From the NCBI GenBank assembly GCA_015680685.1, contig MNCI01000556.1:452698-514697 (forward strand): a DNA stretch of 62,000 nucleotides. The letters run 5' to 3'. Position 1 is the first letter of the stretch. The number at the start of each line of letters is the position of its first letter. A model generated the notes under the pieces. It did no database searches, was not told where the DNA came from, and saw only the letters and a program-made list of their open reading frames with translations. Below, in pieces: positions 11,501 to 23,195 of this stretch. The translations under genes were made by a program, and so were the position numbers. Origin of the DNA: Gnetum montanum (taxonomy: Eukaryota > Streptophyta > Gnetopsida > Gnetales > Gnetaceae).

Positions 11501-13128
11501 ATCAAACAAATGAGAATGGTGGAGATTGGGATTCATTTGTTAATTAGGAGGCTTACATCCTTTGAGACATGAGTGACTTTAATATTATCAATTTGGAAAC
11601 CCATGAAATAGATTGGGTAATTGATAATGGTGGTTCTATTCATGTGACATCCAAAAGAGACTTCTTCTCATCCTACACTCAAGGAGACTATGGTGAAGTA
11701 AAGATGGAAAATGATTATTCAAGTAAAGAAATCAAAATTGGAGATGTTTTCTTAAGGACATATATTGATTGTAGACTAATTTTAAGAAATGTCAAACATG
11801 TTTTAGATATTAGACTAAACTTGATATCTATGATGAAACTTGATAATGATGGCTACAAAAACAACTTTAAAGAAGGAAATTGGAAACTCTTCAAGGCTTC
11901 CTTGGTGGTAGCTAGGGGAAATAAGAAACATTCTGTATACATGATGCAAGCACATATAATCAAAGACACCATAAATATGGAAAAGGATAAGCAAAAATAG
12001 ATCAATGGCATAAAAGGCTTAGACACATTAGCTAAAAGGGGCTAGATATCCTAGCCAAGAAGAATATACTTTTAAAAGTGAAAGGAACACATTTGAAGAG
12101 TTGTGTAGATTGTTTAGTTGGAAAGGAGCATAGAGTCACCTTCAAGAACTTGCTTCCATAGAGAAGTAAGCATGTTTTAGATTTGGTGCATTCTAATATT
12201 TGTGGTGCTATGTCAATAAGATCACTTGGTGGGGCATACTACTTTTTTACATTAATTAATGATCACTCCAAAAATGTGTGGTTATACATCATGACAATGA
12301 AAGACTAGGTGGTAGATGTGTTCAAGGAATTCCATCTAATTATAGAAAGAGAGACTGGCAAGACATTGAAGTATATCAGGAATAGACAATGGAGGTGAAT
12401 ACTTGGGAGCATTCTTTGAGTATTGTAAGAGTCATGGTATTTGACCCTAGAAGACTCCTTCAAAGACTCCTCAACTGAATGGTAAAGCTAAAAGGATGAG
12501 CTAAACTATTGTGAAAAAGTCCAGGAGCATGCTATCACTTGTAAAGTTATCCAAAACCTTTTGTAGAGAAGCAGTGAATATAGCTACTGAGTTGATCAAT
12601 ATTTCTTCCTTAGTTTCTTTGGATGGAAATATTCTAGAGAGAGTATGATGTAATAAAGATGTCTTCTGTGATCATGTAAAAGTGTTCAATTGTAGAGCAT
12701 TTGTGCACATCCTAAAGGATGAGAGATCCAAGCTAGATGGAAAAACCAAGAAATGCATCTTTCTAGGATATGACAATGATGAGTTTGACTATAGCCTATT
12801 TGATTCTATTACAAAGAAAATGGTTAGAAGCTAAGATATTTTATTCTTTGAAGGTTAGTTTATCAAAGACATTAACAAGGAAATCTAGAAACTAGAGAAA
12901 ACTAATAAGGTGAATCACAATCCTATCCTTCCACCTGAATCATAGAATCAAGGTGGAAATAAACAAGAAGTTACTCAGGCTGCCATAGATGATGGTCAAC
13001 AACAAAGTTAAGATGCAATTGAAGTACCATTGAGGAGATCAACAAGAAGTCATTAGCCTTCTAGAAAATATCCTCCTAATGAGTATGCAATGTTGACTAA
13101 AGGGGGAGAACTTGAAAGTTATGATGAG
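11501..13128 (+). pseudogene. Ty1/copia protease and integrase; RT/RNase H absent
   Basis: Protease shows WVIDNGGSIHVTS at about 11614-11652, where DSG has become DNG. A GAG-pre-integrase segment (WHKRLRHIS.., CVDCLVGKEHR) follows. The integrase core is mutated at two catalytic positions. The first Asp reads HSNICG instead of HSDxxG, NGGEYL keeps the second Asp, and the catalytic Glu is Lys in NGKAKRM. Both losses fit G->A. The linker RRSTRSHxPSRKYPPNEYAML lies at 13030-13090, where an active copia would continue into reverse transcriptase. Here homology stops at 13128 and a gypsy LTR begins. RT, RNase H and the 3' LTR are missing. Confidence 0.85.
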
Positions 13129-13640
13129 TGATGAATCATAAACTGGCTGCATTGACTAGGACCAATTGACTCATGATTTGATATGTTGACATGGCCCGAT
13201 TAACGTAGTGTCTATTTTACATATAAATATGTGCAAACCCACCATATTTAGGGCATTTTTTGTCAATATAGTAGTCAAACCTTTGCAATTTTATTCCATA
13301 GTCTTAGAGAATAGTCAGTGAGTGTCCATAGTGTGGATATGAGTTAGTTGTACAATGTCTTATTTGAGTGGCAATGTACATGGACACATTTCATGAACGA
13401 AAATAAGATCAAGATTGATTCTTATTCATTACAGAAATTTGACATAGATTAGATTTAATTTTTATGCAATTTACATTTCATTTACTTAGTTAATATTTAC
13501 ATTTCCATGCATGTTAATGAATTAGCGAAATGAGCATGACCAATTTCAATCATAAACATGTATTCACTTGGTAATTCCAGTAGCATTACTACTTGGGTCA
13601 CCTAGTAGCATAATGCTTAGTAATCCTAGTAGTGAATACC
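13129..13640 (+). mobile_element. Partial Athila-like LTR (first of two overlapping copies)
   Basis: It begins TGATGAATCATAAAC, aligning with the start of the element C 3' LTR at 43672, and follows that LTR through the TAGTGTCTATTTT block and beyond. Around 13520-13625 it matches the region of element A LTRs containing ACATGTATTCxCTTGGTAAT. Homology ends before the LTR terminus and a second LTR copy starts. Confidence 0.6.
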
Positions 13641-14454
13641 TATGTTGATGTGGCACTATTGATGTAGTATTTGGTTTTGCCTATAAAAACATGCTCACCC
13701 ACTATGTTTATGGCATAGCTTGTCATAGTCGTAGCAGAGCCCTTGTAGTTTTGTCATTTGAAAGCTAGAATATTTTTTCTAAGTGCATGTAGTAGGAGTC
13801 AAGAGTGTATGAATCTTTATTCATGCATTGTTGTACCTGAGCATAGCAGTGTGTGTGACAATAAAGACAAGATTTTTGATAAACCTTGTAACACTTTAAA
13901 ATAGATTAATTAATTATTTATGCATTTAATATTTTATGCAATTTTCTTTAATGCTTTAAGTAATTAAATAATTAATTATTCTAAATAAAGATAGATTAAA
14001 TAGTAATTAATTAAGCACATAAGTACGACCACTTTGAGCATATGCTTGGTGCTTGGTAATCCTAGTAACACTTAATGTTTAATAACCCATTAGCATTAAA
14101 CGTGTTTAGGATCTGTATGGTAAGTGGAAAAAAATGTTGATGTTAGGATTAGTTAGGTGTATATAGTTAGATTAAATTATCAATTTAATTATTTTATTTT
14201 TATTCATTACTCTTTACCCTTAGGTGACTTAAAACACAAAACATAAAAATGATAAAAATCATATGCCTCAGTTGCACTTAACTATACCTTTGCATTTTAC
14301 AAGTGTAATTGGGAAGATAATGATTGCAATGGTTAGTTTCACTCCTATAGATTAGTGTACCTAGAAGGCTATAAAACCACAAAATTTTACTATATCATGC
14401 ATGAATGCTTAGTCATTCATATGGTTGGGTGTAGGATCTACTTTTTTCATATCA
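13641..14454 (+). mobile_element. Element C 5' LTR (5' end missing)
   Basis: This aligns closely with 43740-44430 (element C 3' LTR), lacking about the first 70-80 bp. A TATA-like box TATAAAAA lies at 13682-13689. It ends CATATCA at 14454, directly followed by the primer site. Together with 13129-13640 it forms an apparent double LTR produced by deletion, recombination or nested insertion. Confidence 0.7.
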
Positions 14455-14455
14455 T

Positions 14456-14475
14456 TGGCATCATTATTAGGGACT
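14456..14475 (+). promoter_or_regulatory. Element C primer binding site (tRNA-Asp type)
   Basis: TGGCATCATTATTAGGGACT differs from TGGCGCCGTTGCCGGGGACT only by transitions, six or more of them, all C->T or G->A. It starts one base after the LTR end. Confidence 0.8.
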
Positions 14476-14639
14476 TGTAATTTCATACATGCACTATCTA
14501 GGACTTAGTGAATAATATTCAGGATCATTGGACCAAACCCTAAGGTCATAATCATTTAAAAAATAAATATATAATAAATACATAATAATTGATCTAAACT
14601 ATACTACAAGCATACTAAGAAATTATTTTTAACAAAAAT

Positions 14640-16740
14640 TTCTTCTTCTTCTCGCATGCATGATGATTCTAAGTTAATAGTATCACAAGAATGCATAGTG
14701 GTGTACACTCATCTTAATGAGGTTGTATCCAATTTTACTTACATCCTCCATTAAGATGAATAATTGCGATGATGAGACATGAATGGGAATGTTGTATTAC
14801 CACTTGATTAATTCGTTCCCAAGATGTTGCTCCAAACCCTTACAAGATTGAACATTGATAAGCTTCACAAAAAGTACGTTGTGGAAGATCATGACTTTCA
14901 AGACTACCACCCTACTGAAGCACAACACAAATGAGATTAACAACAAGAAAAGTGTCAAGAAGCTATGAAGGGAAAATGGTTCACTAACCTCGTATTCCTA
15001 CTAGATCAAAAGGATAATGAGGAACCTCTTTCTGAGAGTTCTCAACATGTAGACTCTTTACCTCTTGACTCTATTGAAGGAGAGTCAAACCCAAATCTTA
15101 AATAAATTATCAACAATCTAAGTTCTAGTAACAATGAGCCCCATAGTCATGGGAGCTCTAAGAAAGAGAGTTAAAGTGGGAACTTAGAGAAGCATAATGA
15201 TGATCACACTAAGGATTGTCACCATGATAAACAAAGAGGAAGTGGTAGACAACATAGTGATGGTAGTCCACCTACCACTTCATCCACTTCATATGGTTCA
15301 GCTTCCCCTCTAAATATAAGCAAAACCACAGATAGCAGGACAACAATGATAATTGTAGAGACCACCATGAATGAAGGGATGATAGAAGACATCACAGGCA
15401 TCATCAAGATCATGATGATGAATATTTGCTAGACACTTGAAATATTCTTAACATCATAGAGGCTATCAAAATTCTTACTAGACATGTGAAAGATAGCCGA
15501 ATCAAGAGGCCAGCCATGAACAATATCCTTAAACTTGAGGAGGGATATAACTCAGATTCTCAAATGCATTTACAAGCCTTTTAAGATACTTGTATCCTAC
15601 AAAATATTGAAAATTATTGGCAAAAGCTCAAGTTGTTTTGCAAAATACTCATCAAGAAAGCTAAAAGTTGGTACTAGTCTCTGGAACCAAAATCAATCCA
15701 TCAATGGAGTAAAATGCTAGAACTATTTAATGACAAGTATCATACATCCTCCAGAGTGTCAAACCTATGAAAGAAAATCCAAGGCTTCAAACAAAGAACA
15801 CATAAACTCCTGAGGTCTACACCCAAGGGAGACTATCAAAACTAACAGTCCATCATATTCAAGGGCTAATTAAGTAAGTTTCAAAAGAAGAAGGTGAGTT
15901 GAGAAAATGGGGAAATGCTAATGAGTATAACCAAGATCCTTCCATCAAAAAAAGGGAGGTCCAATTCTATGATAGTGAGAGGGAAGCACCACTTGATGAG
16001 GTGGTACAACGAAAAACCTTGCCAATTCAAAAAATGTATCTCCAATTTTGACTAAGGTTGATAAAACGTGGGAAGCTTTGGATGAAAAACTTCAAAATAC
16101 TTTAAAAATTACAAAAGAATCCAAAGACCAAGGTAGCGATTGTAACTGCAGGAGAAGGAAAGAAGTCAAACCTGCCTACTAAAGGGATAAGGACAAGGTG
16201 ACAACAATAGAAGAGGTTGTGGAGTCGAAATCAGATGATAATGGTGGATGTGACATTTGCCAATATGAACATCCCAAGAGATGTTTTATTGTTGTGTCAC
16301 ACTTATAGAAATTTTGGGTGTATGGTCTGAATCCTAAACTAGCACAAAGACAAGTACCTAAAAGGTTGCCTTATCCTCAAGGTAACCCAAGGTAGTTCCA
16401 CCAATAATAATAGGTTTATTATGCAAGTGAAGCTCCACCATAATTGTATGAGAATTATTAGCAATGGAAACACCCACAATTGTGGGGGATGCCACCACTG
16501 AGGTAGTAGTATCCTTACAAGTTACCTAATCCATCTGGGTACTATGTTCAGTAACCAACGTATCTATGTGACTTTTCTTATCATGCTTCTTTTTAGCATC
16601 ACTACTACCCTCTAGAGTATTATAGAACTCATTCTCCATCTACTGGAAAAAAACTTCATATTCCTATCATCCTTCTCATCTTTCAACACATGCTCCTCCT
16701 CCCTCAACCCAATTATTACCTACTCTATTCATGTAGGATG
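14640..16740 (+). pseudogene. Element C gag, Athila-like, broken
   Basis: This decayed Ty3/gypsy gag holds EAMKGKWFTNLVFLLDQKD near 14960-15015. A Ser/His/Asp-rich low-complexity region spans 15100-15420. A Cys/His motif CDICQYEHPKRC at 16249-16284 resembles a shortened zinc knuckle and has a counterpart in element A near 55030. The tail is Tyr/Pro-rich (16380-16740). The order matches gag of elements A and B on the opposite strand. Frames shift repeatedly and stops are frequent, so no single ORF exceeds 70 codons. Its product would have formed the capsid of the element. Confidence 0.7.
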
Positions 16741-16989
16741 AGCTTCTAGTCCAACCATAACAATGTAATGCTACTAGGTTTGTTAACTTATAGCTAGCTC
16801 CTCAATCAAGTGGTTGAAAACTAAGATCTCATAAAACACCATTCATCTGAACCAATAGCCCTACTAAACCCTCACCTATTTATGGGGCTAGTCATCATAT
16901 ATCTTCTTCATCCTCTACATCCATTCTTTTCAAGATCCCTTCAAACCAAACACGTTCCAAGATTTACATAGTTATGTTAACCCATATTG

Positions 16990-18860
16990 TATCTGATTGG
17001 ATTAAGGCTAGCAACCTTCCTAGGAAAAGATTTGATCTTGGAAGTCCTCTCATCTATTTGTAGATGTTGGGAATGAGCCATGCAAGGCTCTTCTTGAATC
17101 TAGGTCTAGATCTAATCTAATTTCTCATGAAATGTACAATGCCTAGAACCTACCTCCTATTAAGAAGAGCAACATCTACTTAAAATTGGAAAATTAGTCC
17201 ATCACTATTTCTTTGGGACTAGTGGAGAACATTGTAACCACTATTTATGGGAGGACATTGGATTAAGCCAAATAGCATTCATGAGTTCTTAGGGGAATTT
17301 TGCATGTTGAAAGATGTCTTTTGATCTATGTAATGCTCCTACAGTATTCCAATGCTTAGTTTTGAGCATTTTTTAATAAAAAGTTGGTTTTGGGATGGAA
17401 GTCTTCATGGTTGACTTCTCCACCTATGGCACCACATTTAAGTAAGCCTTGGATTGCCTTGCGTAAGTGCTTAAAAGGTGTGTGGAGATGAATCTTTAGC
17501 TCAATTAGTAGAAGAGTCATCTAATGGTCTTGAAGGGCATTATACATAAATGCAAAATTTATTAAGTAGGGATTGAAATGGACCTTGAAAAGATAAGGAT
17601 CATCTAAGGAATAACTAGCCAACCAAAAATTGTTAAAGATGTCTAGTCATTCCTAGGAAACACTAGCTACTACCAACATTCTATAGAGAATTTCTCTAAG
17701 ATCACAAAACTATTCATTGAGATTACAAAGAAAGATGCTCCATTCATCTAGATCAATGAATGAAAAAATGCATTCTAGAACCTTAAGAAGAAGCCCATAG
17801 AGACTCCAATTCTACGAGCACCTGACTAGTCTAGACCATTTCATATAAAGAAAGATGCATCAAATTATGGTTTGGGAGCCATACTTACATAGTTGGATGA
17901 TAAGAAATGTTCATATTACATTCACTACACAAGTCAAACCATTACGAATGCATATTTGAATTACACCACAATGAAGAAAGAACTAATGATGGTGGTGTAT
18001 TCTCTAGAGAAGTTCGGTACTATGTGCTTGGATACAAAGTTTTTGTACACACTAATCATAGTACCATTTGCTTCCTTATGAACAAGCCAACGATGAGCCC
18101 CCATATGATATAGTTATTGGTGATCTTACAAGATTTCAATCTTACAATTTTAGATTAAAATGGAATTGAGAATGTAGTCATTGTTCACTTGTCTTAGTTA
18201 TGATGGGATAACAAAGAGGAGAGCCTACTCTTTGACTAGTTTTCTATGAACTTCATCTTAGTAGTGCAATAAATGAATAAGTGTCAAATGAACCAAAATG
18301 ATAGGATGAAATCCTTACTTATCTTCTGACTCAAGAGGTGTCACAAGATTTGGACTATAGAAAGAAATAGTAGTTTCTTCATTAGGTTAAACAATTCATG
18401 AAAATCAAAAAACACCTTTACAAGGTGTGCGCTGATGGCTTGGTTTTTTGGTGTGTACCTTATGCTGATCAATTGCATGTTCTCTAGGATGTTGATAAAG
18501 GTCCTTGTAGGGGCCATTATGCTAGGAGATGCATGGTCATTAAGATCTTGATGGTAAGGTATTATTGGCCAACCATCTTGTGAGACACCCACCAATTTTT
18601 TTACTCTTGTGAATGTTGTTAACAAGATGGTGGGATGACCACTTGAATGGAAGGACCTTAATAGTGGATTCAACCACTAAAAATCTTTAACATCTAAGGC
18701 ATTAACTTCATAGGTTCTATCATGGCTATGTTTAATAAAAAGGGATACATAATCATCATCATTGATTACTACAAAAAATAGGTAGAAGCAATAGCCATCA
18801 TCAATTGTACATCATCTACTGTTGTGTGATTTTATCAATCATTTCTTGATTGATACCTTT
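16990..18860 (+). pseudogene. Element C pol: protease, truncated RT, RNase H, truncated integrase
   Basis: Protease remains at 17040-17270 (FVDVGNEPCKALLESRSRSNLISHEMY), with the DSG triad degraded. The N-terminal two thirds of RT are deleted. RT resumes at about 17285 with a piece equivalent to FMSPWGNFAYCKMSF of element A. FMDD reads FMVD at about 17402. RNase H follows at about 17840-18110 (KKDASNYGLGAILT, NYTTMKKELMMVVYSLEKF), with a frameshift near 18040. Integrase begins near 18500 with HYARRCMVIKIL..RYYWPTI..CECCQQDGG and GINFIGS, where the first catalytic Asp has become Asn. It stops at about 18850, so the remaining core and C terminus are lost. Confidence 0.75.
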
Positions 18861-20747
18861 TTTATTTTACATTTTTTTATTTTTACAAATTTTTTTACGA
18901 CATCATTAGTATGTTTTATTTTTCTTGAATATTTTACAATTTCTTTTATATTTTCCCTTATTTTGATATGAATTTTCCTTGTTTTCTAATAAAATTTCTT
19001 TATTGCCAACAAAACATAGTGATGTTATAGCTATTTGCTAATGGTAGTTTTTACTTAAAATTTTTGATTACTAATGTTTAGTTTTTATTTTTGAATTTTA
19101 TGACTAATAAATAAGATAATTTTTTTTTTCATGGAAGAGTCCATGTCATCCACCCATCCACAAACTCTATGATTTTCCTTGCTTTGGAAACATGAGGTTC
19201 CTTTTCATTAATAAAATCTTAACAAACTTGTGATCTTAGTAGTTTCTAGATATGGAAAGGATTCAAAGGTTTAAAAAGGATGTGACTTTAAGGGAATTCA
19301 AATATCTTTGTACCTTTTACCATCTTGAGTGCAAGTGTTTTTTTATAGATCTCTTAATGTTCCGTGTCAACCAACATTAGGAAGTTAAATAAGTCTTTGC
19401 ATGGTGTGGTTCCCATAAAAAAAACTAGTATAGAAATTTAAAGCACACCCCTTAGACACAATGAGCATGCTACAAGCACTAGTTATGGAACTAGAAAGAC
19501 ATGTTACCCATGCCTAAAGGTGCCCTCTAATTAAGGCCTTTTCTCACTTCTTACTCCTCTTTTCTTCTCTAAATGGAATGGTGTTTGATTTGTAGGAGCA
19601 TTCTTGCATCTCAAGGGTGTGGATTAATGTTAAAGTGGTGATGTGAAGTTACTAAACATGGTTGGTTTTGGGTTGGACTAAGGATGGATTTTATCAGGTC
19701 ATTTAATGATGAATTCCATAAGGGACTTCATGTGATTAGGACCAGGAACTCCATTCCACACTCTCTATTATCCATCAATGCTTAGTTTGATGTGTTAGTT
19801 CTCACTCAATGCCTTAGTTTGATGTGTTGAAATTCCTAAATAGATTTTTTAGGTTTGTTTCTTAACTTTTCATAACCATTAATCAAATATGGGACCCATG
19901 GACTTCTTGGTGAGGATGCAAGGGTGAAAAGGGCATGCGCCACTATGGTGAGGATCCACCTGCATATCTCATGGTTTGATTAGTTAACTCTGTTACCCTT
20001 AGATGTTGCTACAATAAAATCTTTCATGCACTCCATTGTGCATCCAAATATGTGTTCCTTAAGACATTTTTCTTCATAAAATCTCATTCTCCAATCATTT
20101 CTAAATTTTTGGAACTTCAAGATCCTCTTCTAATATTTTCATCATGTCCATGGCTTTTTGGGCTTCCATTTGACCCTCATTTCACATGACAAGTCCTTAT
20201 TTTTTATTACTATTGACAAAGTCAATAGTGGTTAATAGCTGTGTCAACTAGGCCCCATTAACGTAGCCCAAAAGTTCTATAGATAGTGCGAAAAACTTTG
20301 AAATTTTTGTCATTTTCTTCAAAATGAAAAGGGATTTTTTGTAATTTTTTAAAGCCTAAAACCTTGGAGAATCCATAACTTTCACACCAATTTTCCAAAT
20401 CACTTTGTTCTTCGATCCTATAGCTACCAAAGGTAAGCTCTTAGCCATGGGGGCCATAACCTTAAGGTCTCTGACAAAAATTCTTCCAAAATTTTCTAAC
20501 TTTCCTACAGGGTTAACAAATAGAATCATATTGAACAATCAATTTTTGAGAGGTTAACCCTTTTAAAAAACTATAGAAAACCTAAAATTAATTATTAATA
20601 TTAAAATAAAAATGAAATAATAATTGAAATAATCAAATTAGCCATGATCACAACTTAGCAAGGTGTAACTTTCCCAAAGAGATAAGGTATTCCAATTGTT
20701 TCAAGTTATACAGTAAATACTAACCCTTGATCATGTTGTGATCATAG
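18861..20747 (+). mobile_element. Element C non-coding spacer between pol and ORF3
   Basis: AT-rich sequence with no credible ORF. It is homologous, in reverse orientation, to 48594-50719 (element A) and 2429-4460 (element B). Shared landmarks include the TATTGGTAATA-like block near 18990-19050 and the CTTGGTAG/CATGCCC area near 19900. Confidence 0.55.
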
Positions 20748-21616
20748 ATGGCAACAAGATTAAAATGACCATAGGAAGAAGAACCATCCCAACAAAAGGA
20801 AAAATGACCCAAAGCTAAAACGGAATAGTAAGAAAAAGCCCAAGAGCAAGCAATAGAAACTCATGCAATGGGACCTCTTTGGGAGAAGCCTGAAGTGGAA
20901 TCTCTCTAACAAATTCTCAAAAATGAGGCTACAACAAAATAATCTTAAAGAAAAGAGGCATCAGAGCCTATGCCAAGACTTGAGGTCACATTGACACAAG
21001 TCTACCTTGATATAATCAAGCCTCATGATATCCAATGCTCAATTCTCTAAGAATTGAACTTTTGACCATTGTTAGAATATGCTTTACTAGAAATCAAGAC
21101 ATTTGAAAAACTCTCCCATGTGGTCAATCATCACTTCTAGTGGGGAGTGGTACATTGGAGAGACATGTCTCTTCGAAAATAGTAGATAGGTAGAAGCCAC
21201 TATGAGAATCAAGGACATTTAGATGTCCTACTCAGCAAAAGCTATTACATAAGCTCTTGGTCTACCTGATTCTAGGATCCATCTAGCAGAGATCTCCATG
21301 TAAGCAAACCTAGAGGTAAAAAGGAAGTGGACCAAATAGTGTTATGGGATTGACTACAAGAAGTTTGGTGTGCTTACATGGGCAGAGCGCATATACTTCA
21401 AGATAGCAATTTATCACTTCAATCCAATAGTGAGGCCTAGCAAGGTGACTACTCTCTTTGTCTATGCATGTATAAATTTAAGAAAAAAATTCCCTGTAAA
21501 CCTTCCATAGCTAATCTATTTGGAGATATAAAAGTGCTTCAAGGAAAATAAAAATGAAAGAAAAATCCTACCCTTTCCATGCCTTATTAGAAAACCCTAC
21601 AAAAGGATAGGGATAG
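20748..21616 (+). pseudogene. Element C ORF3, N-terminal part (before insertion of D)
   Basis: The start ATGGCAAC at 20748 aligns with the element A ORF3 start (minus strand, 48593). Recognisable blocks are HAMGPLWEKPEVESL near 20865 (element A: HATGPLREEAEAESI), VTLTQVYLDIIK near 20990 and VLWDxLQEVW near 21340. The frame carries many stops and is cut at 21616 by insertion of element D. It resumes at 41470. The spliced-together order therefore matches ORF3 of element A. Function unknown. Confidence 0.65.
21612..21616. repeat. Target site duplication of element D (left)
   Basis: GATAG directly precedes the TGAAACACC start of the left LTR and is repeated exactly at 41465-41469 after the right LTR ends in TTACA. 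Confidence 0.9.
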
Positions 21617-21909
21617 TGAAACACCTTAAAATTTCAGGACCTTGATGCTGAAGTAGAGTCTTGAAATTTGGGCAAGGATTTCCACAAGTGCAGTGTCACG
21701 ATGGATCATCTAGACAACATAGGCACTGAAGGTAGACTATATAGTCCAACAAGTTTTCTATCACTTGGGCTAACAAACCTACTAAACTCTCCAGCTTGCC
21801 CAACTTGACAATTGACCTAGCTAACAGTCTACCCAAGGACCATGCTAGGAGCTGCCAAAAGTGTTCAGGTTGAGCTAAATAGTTTGACAAGTTTTCTAAC
21901 TGAAGGAAC

Positions 21910-22735
21910 TTGCTACGCTACAGCACACTGCATAGTGTAGCAGGCCTCAAGAAGACTGAATAGGTACTAAAGATGCACATTGGCAACAACTCAATCCTCT
22001 AGGGAATCTACCCCACTTCATCCTTGGCTCATGAGCAATGTGACATAGAAAAAATGTGGCAAATTTTATTATAAATCCTCTTCACTCAAGTTCTATGATG
22101 TGTTACGCTACATGGCATAGCACAACGTAGTAGGGATGCACTCTAACAATACTCCTACTCAAATGACTCTTAGGGAGTAGACACATTTGCCCATGCTTCA
22201 ATCATTGAATAGGTTTGCTTTGCTAACATGCTTGGACATGACTGACATCCCATGACAAAGAATTTGCAAAATTGAGTCAAAATCCAAGCCAAGATGGGTG
22301 CTACGCTGTGCTACACTATGCAGCGTAGCATAGCGTAGCAAGGACAGAATATATGAAGGCCCTTTACCAAGTGGTTTCAGCAAGACAATTTCACTTGGCC
22401 ATAGTTTGGCTTCAAAGACTAACTGTCCTGCTTTGCCCTCAAGCTCCAAGCAAAGTTTCTTGACAAAGCATTGCAAAATTAGGTGAGGATGCATGTCATA
22501 TTGGCTGCTATGCTGTGCTACAGTACACAGTGTAGCATAGCATAGCAAGGTTGCAAAACATCAAAGTGTCTCAAGGATGAACTCAGCAAGTCCCAAGACC
22601 TTTCAGCATAAAAGACAAGGTTGCAGTCCCTTGCCTAGCTAGGCCTCAGACAGGTATTTTTGGCTTATAGGAAAGATTTTTTCTAACATTAGCGGCTATG
22701 CTACACTATGCTACGCAGCGTAGCATAGCGTAGTG
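21910..22735 (+). repeat. Five regularly spaced TAGC palindromes in LTR U3
   Basis: Stem-loop motifs lie at about 21910-21943, 22094-22132, 22299-22340, 22505-22547 and 22694-22735, so centres are about 186-207 bp apart. The clearest has left arm GCTACGCTGTGCTAC and right arm GTAGCATAGCGTAGC, with one mismatch, around a 10-base loop. Sequence between units 3 and 4 is itself partly duplicated (TTGACAAAGCATTGCAAAAT versus ATGACAAAGAATTTGCAAAAT). The array is thus a decayed tandem repeat of about 205 bp carrying a hairpin. Confidence 0.75.
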
Positions 22736-23187
22736 TGTGAGTATTTACTCTACGCCAATACGATAGACAACATAAACAACATAATACTCACGTAGAAGCC
22801 TCAAGATATATTTAGTTAGTTATAGAACTTGTTAGCAATGGTTACTCTCATCTTTGCACCTCTCCAACAGGCAAAATCAACAAGTTTTCCTTGTTTTGCA
22901 CTCCTTAACTATCTCCAAAGTTGTCCCTATGCTTGACCCTACTTGCAAGAGTAGGGAAGATGTAGTCCTGGAGCATAGGATCCACTTTGCATTTACTAAT
23001 TGGTAGTTTTCTTTGCAAAAAACATAGTAGCTGATTGGAATTTAACACATGTAGCATGAATGGTATGGTCACAATGTAGTAGCTTCCACATCCAACATTA
23101 CATAGTAGCACGACACAGTCACATCTAGACTTTGTGGGACCCAAGACACGTGGCACCCAAACCACGTTTCTCTCTCACATCTGACTC

Positions 23188-23195
23188 TATAAATA
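23188..23195 (+). promoter_or_regulatory. TATA box of element D 5' LTR
   Basis: TATAAATA within CTCTATAAATACCC, conserved in the right LTR at 40843-40850. Transcription of the genomic RNA would start about 30 bp downstream. Confidence 0.7.
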
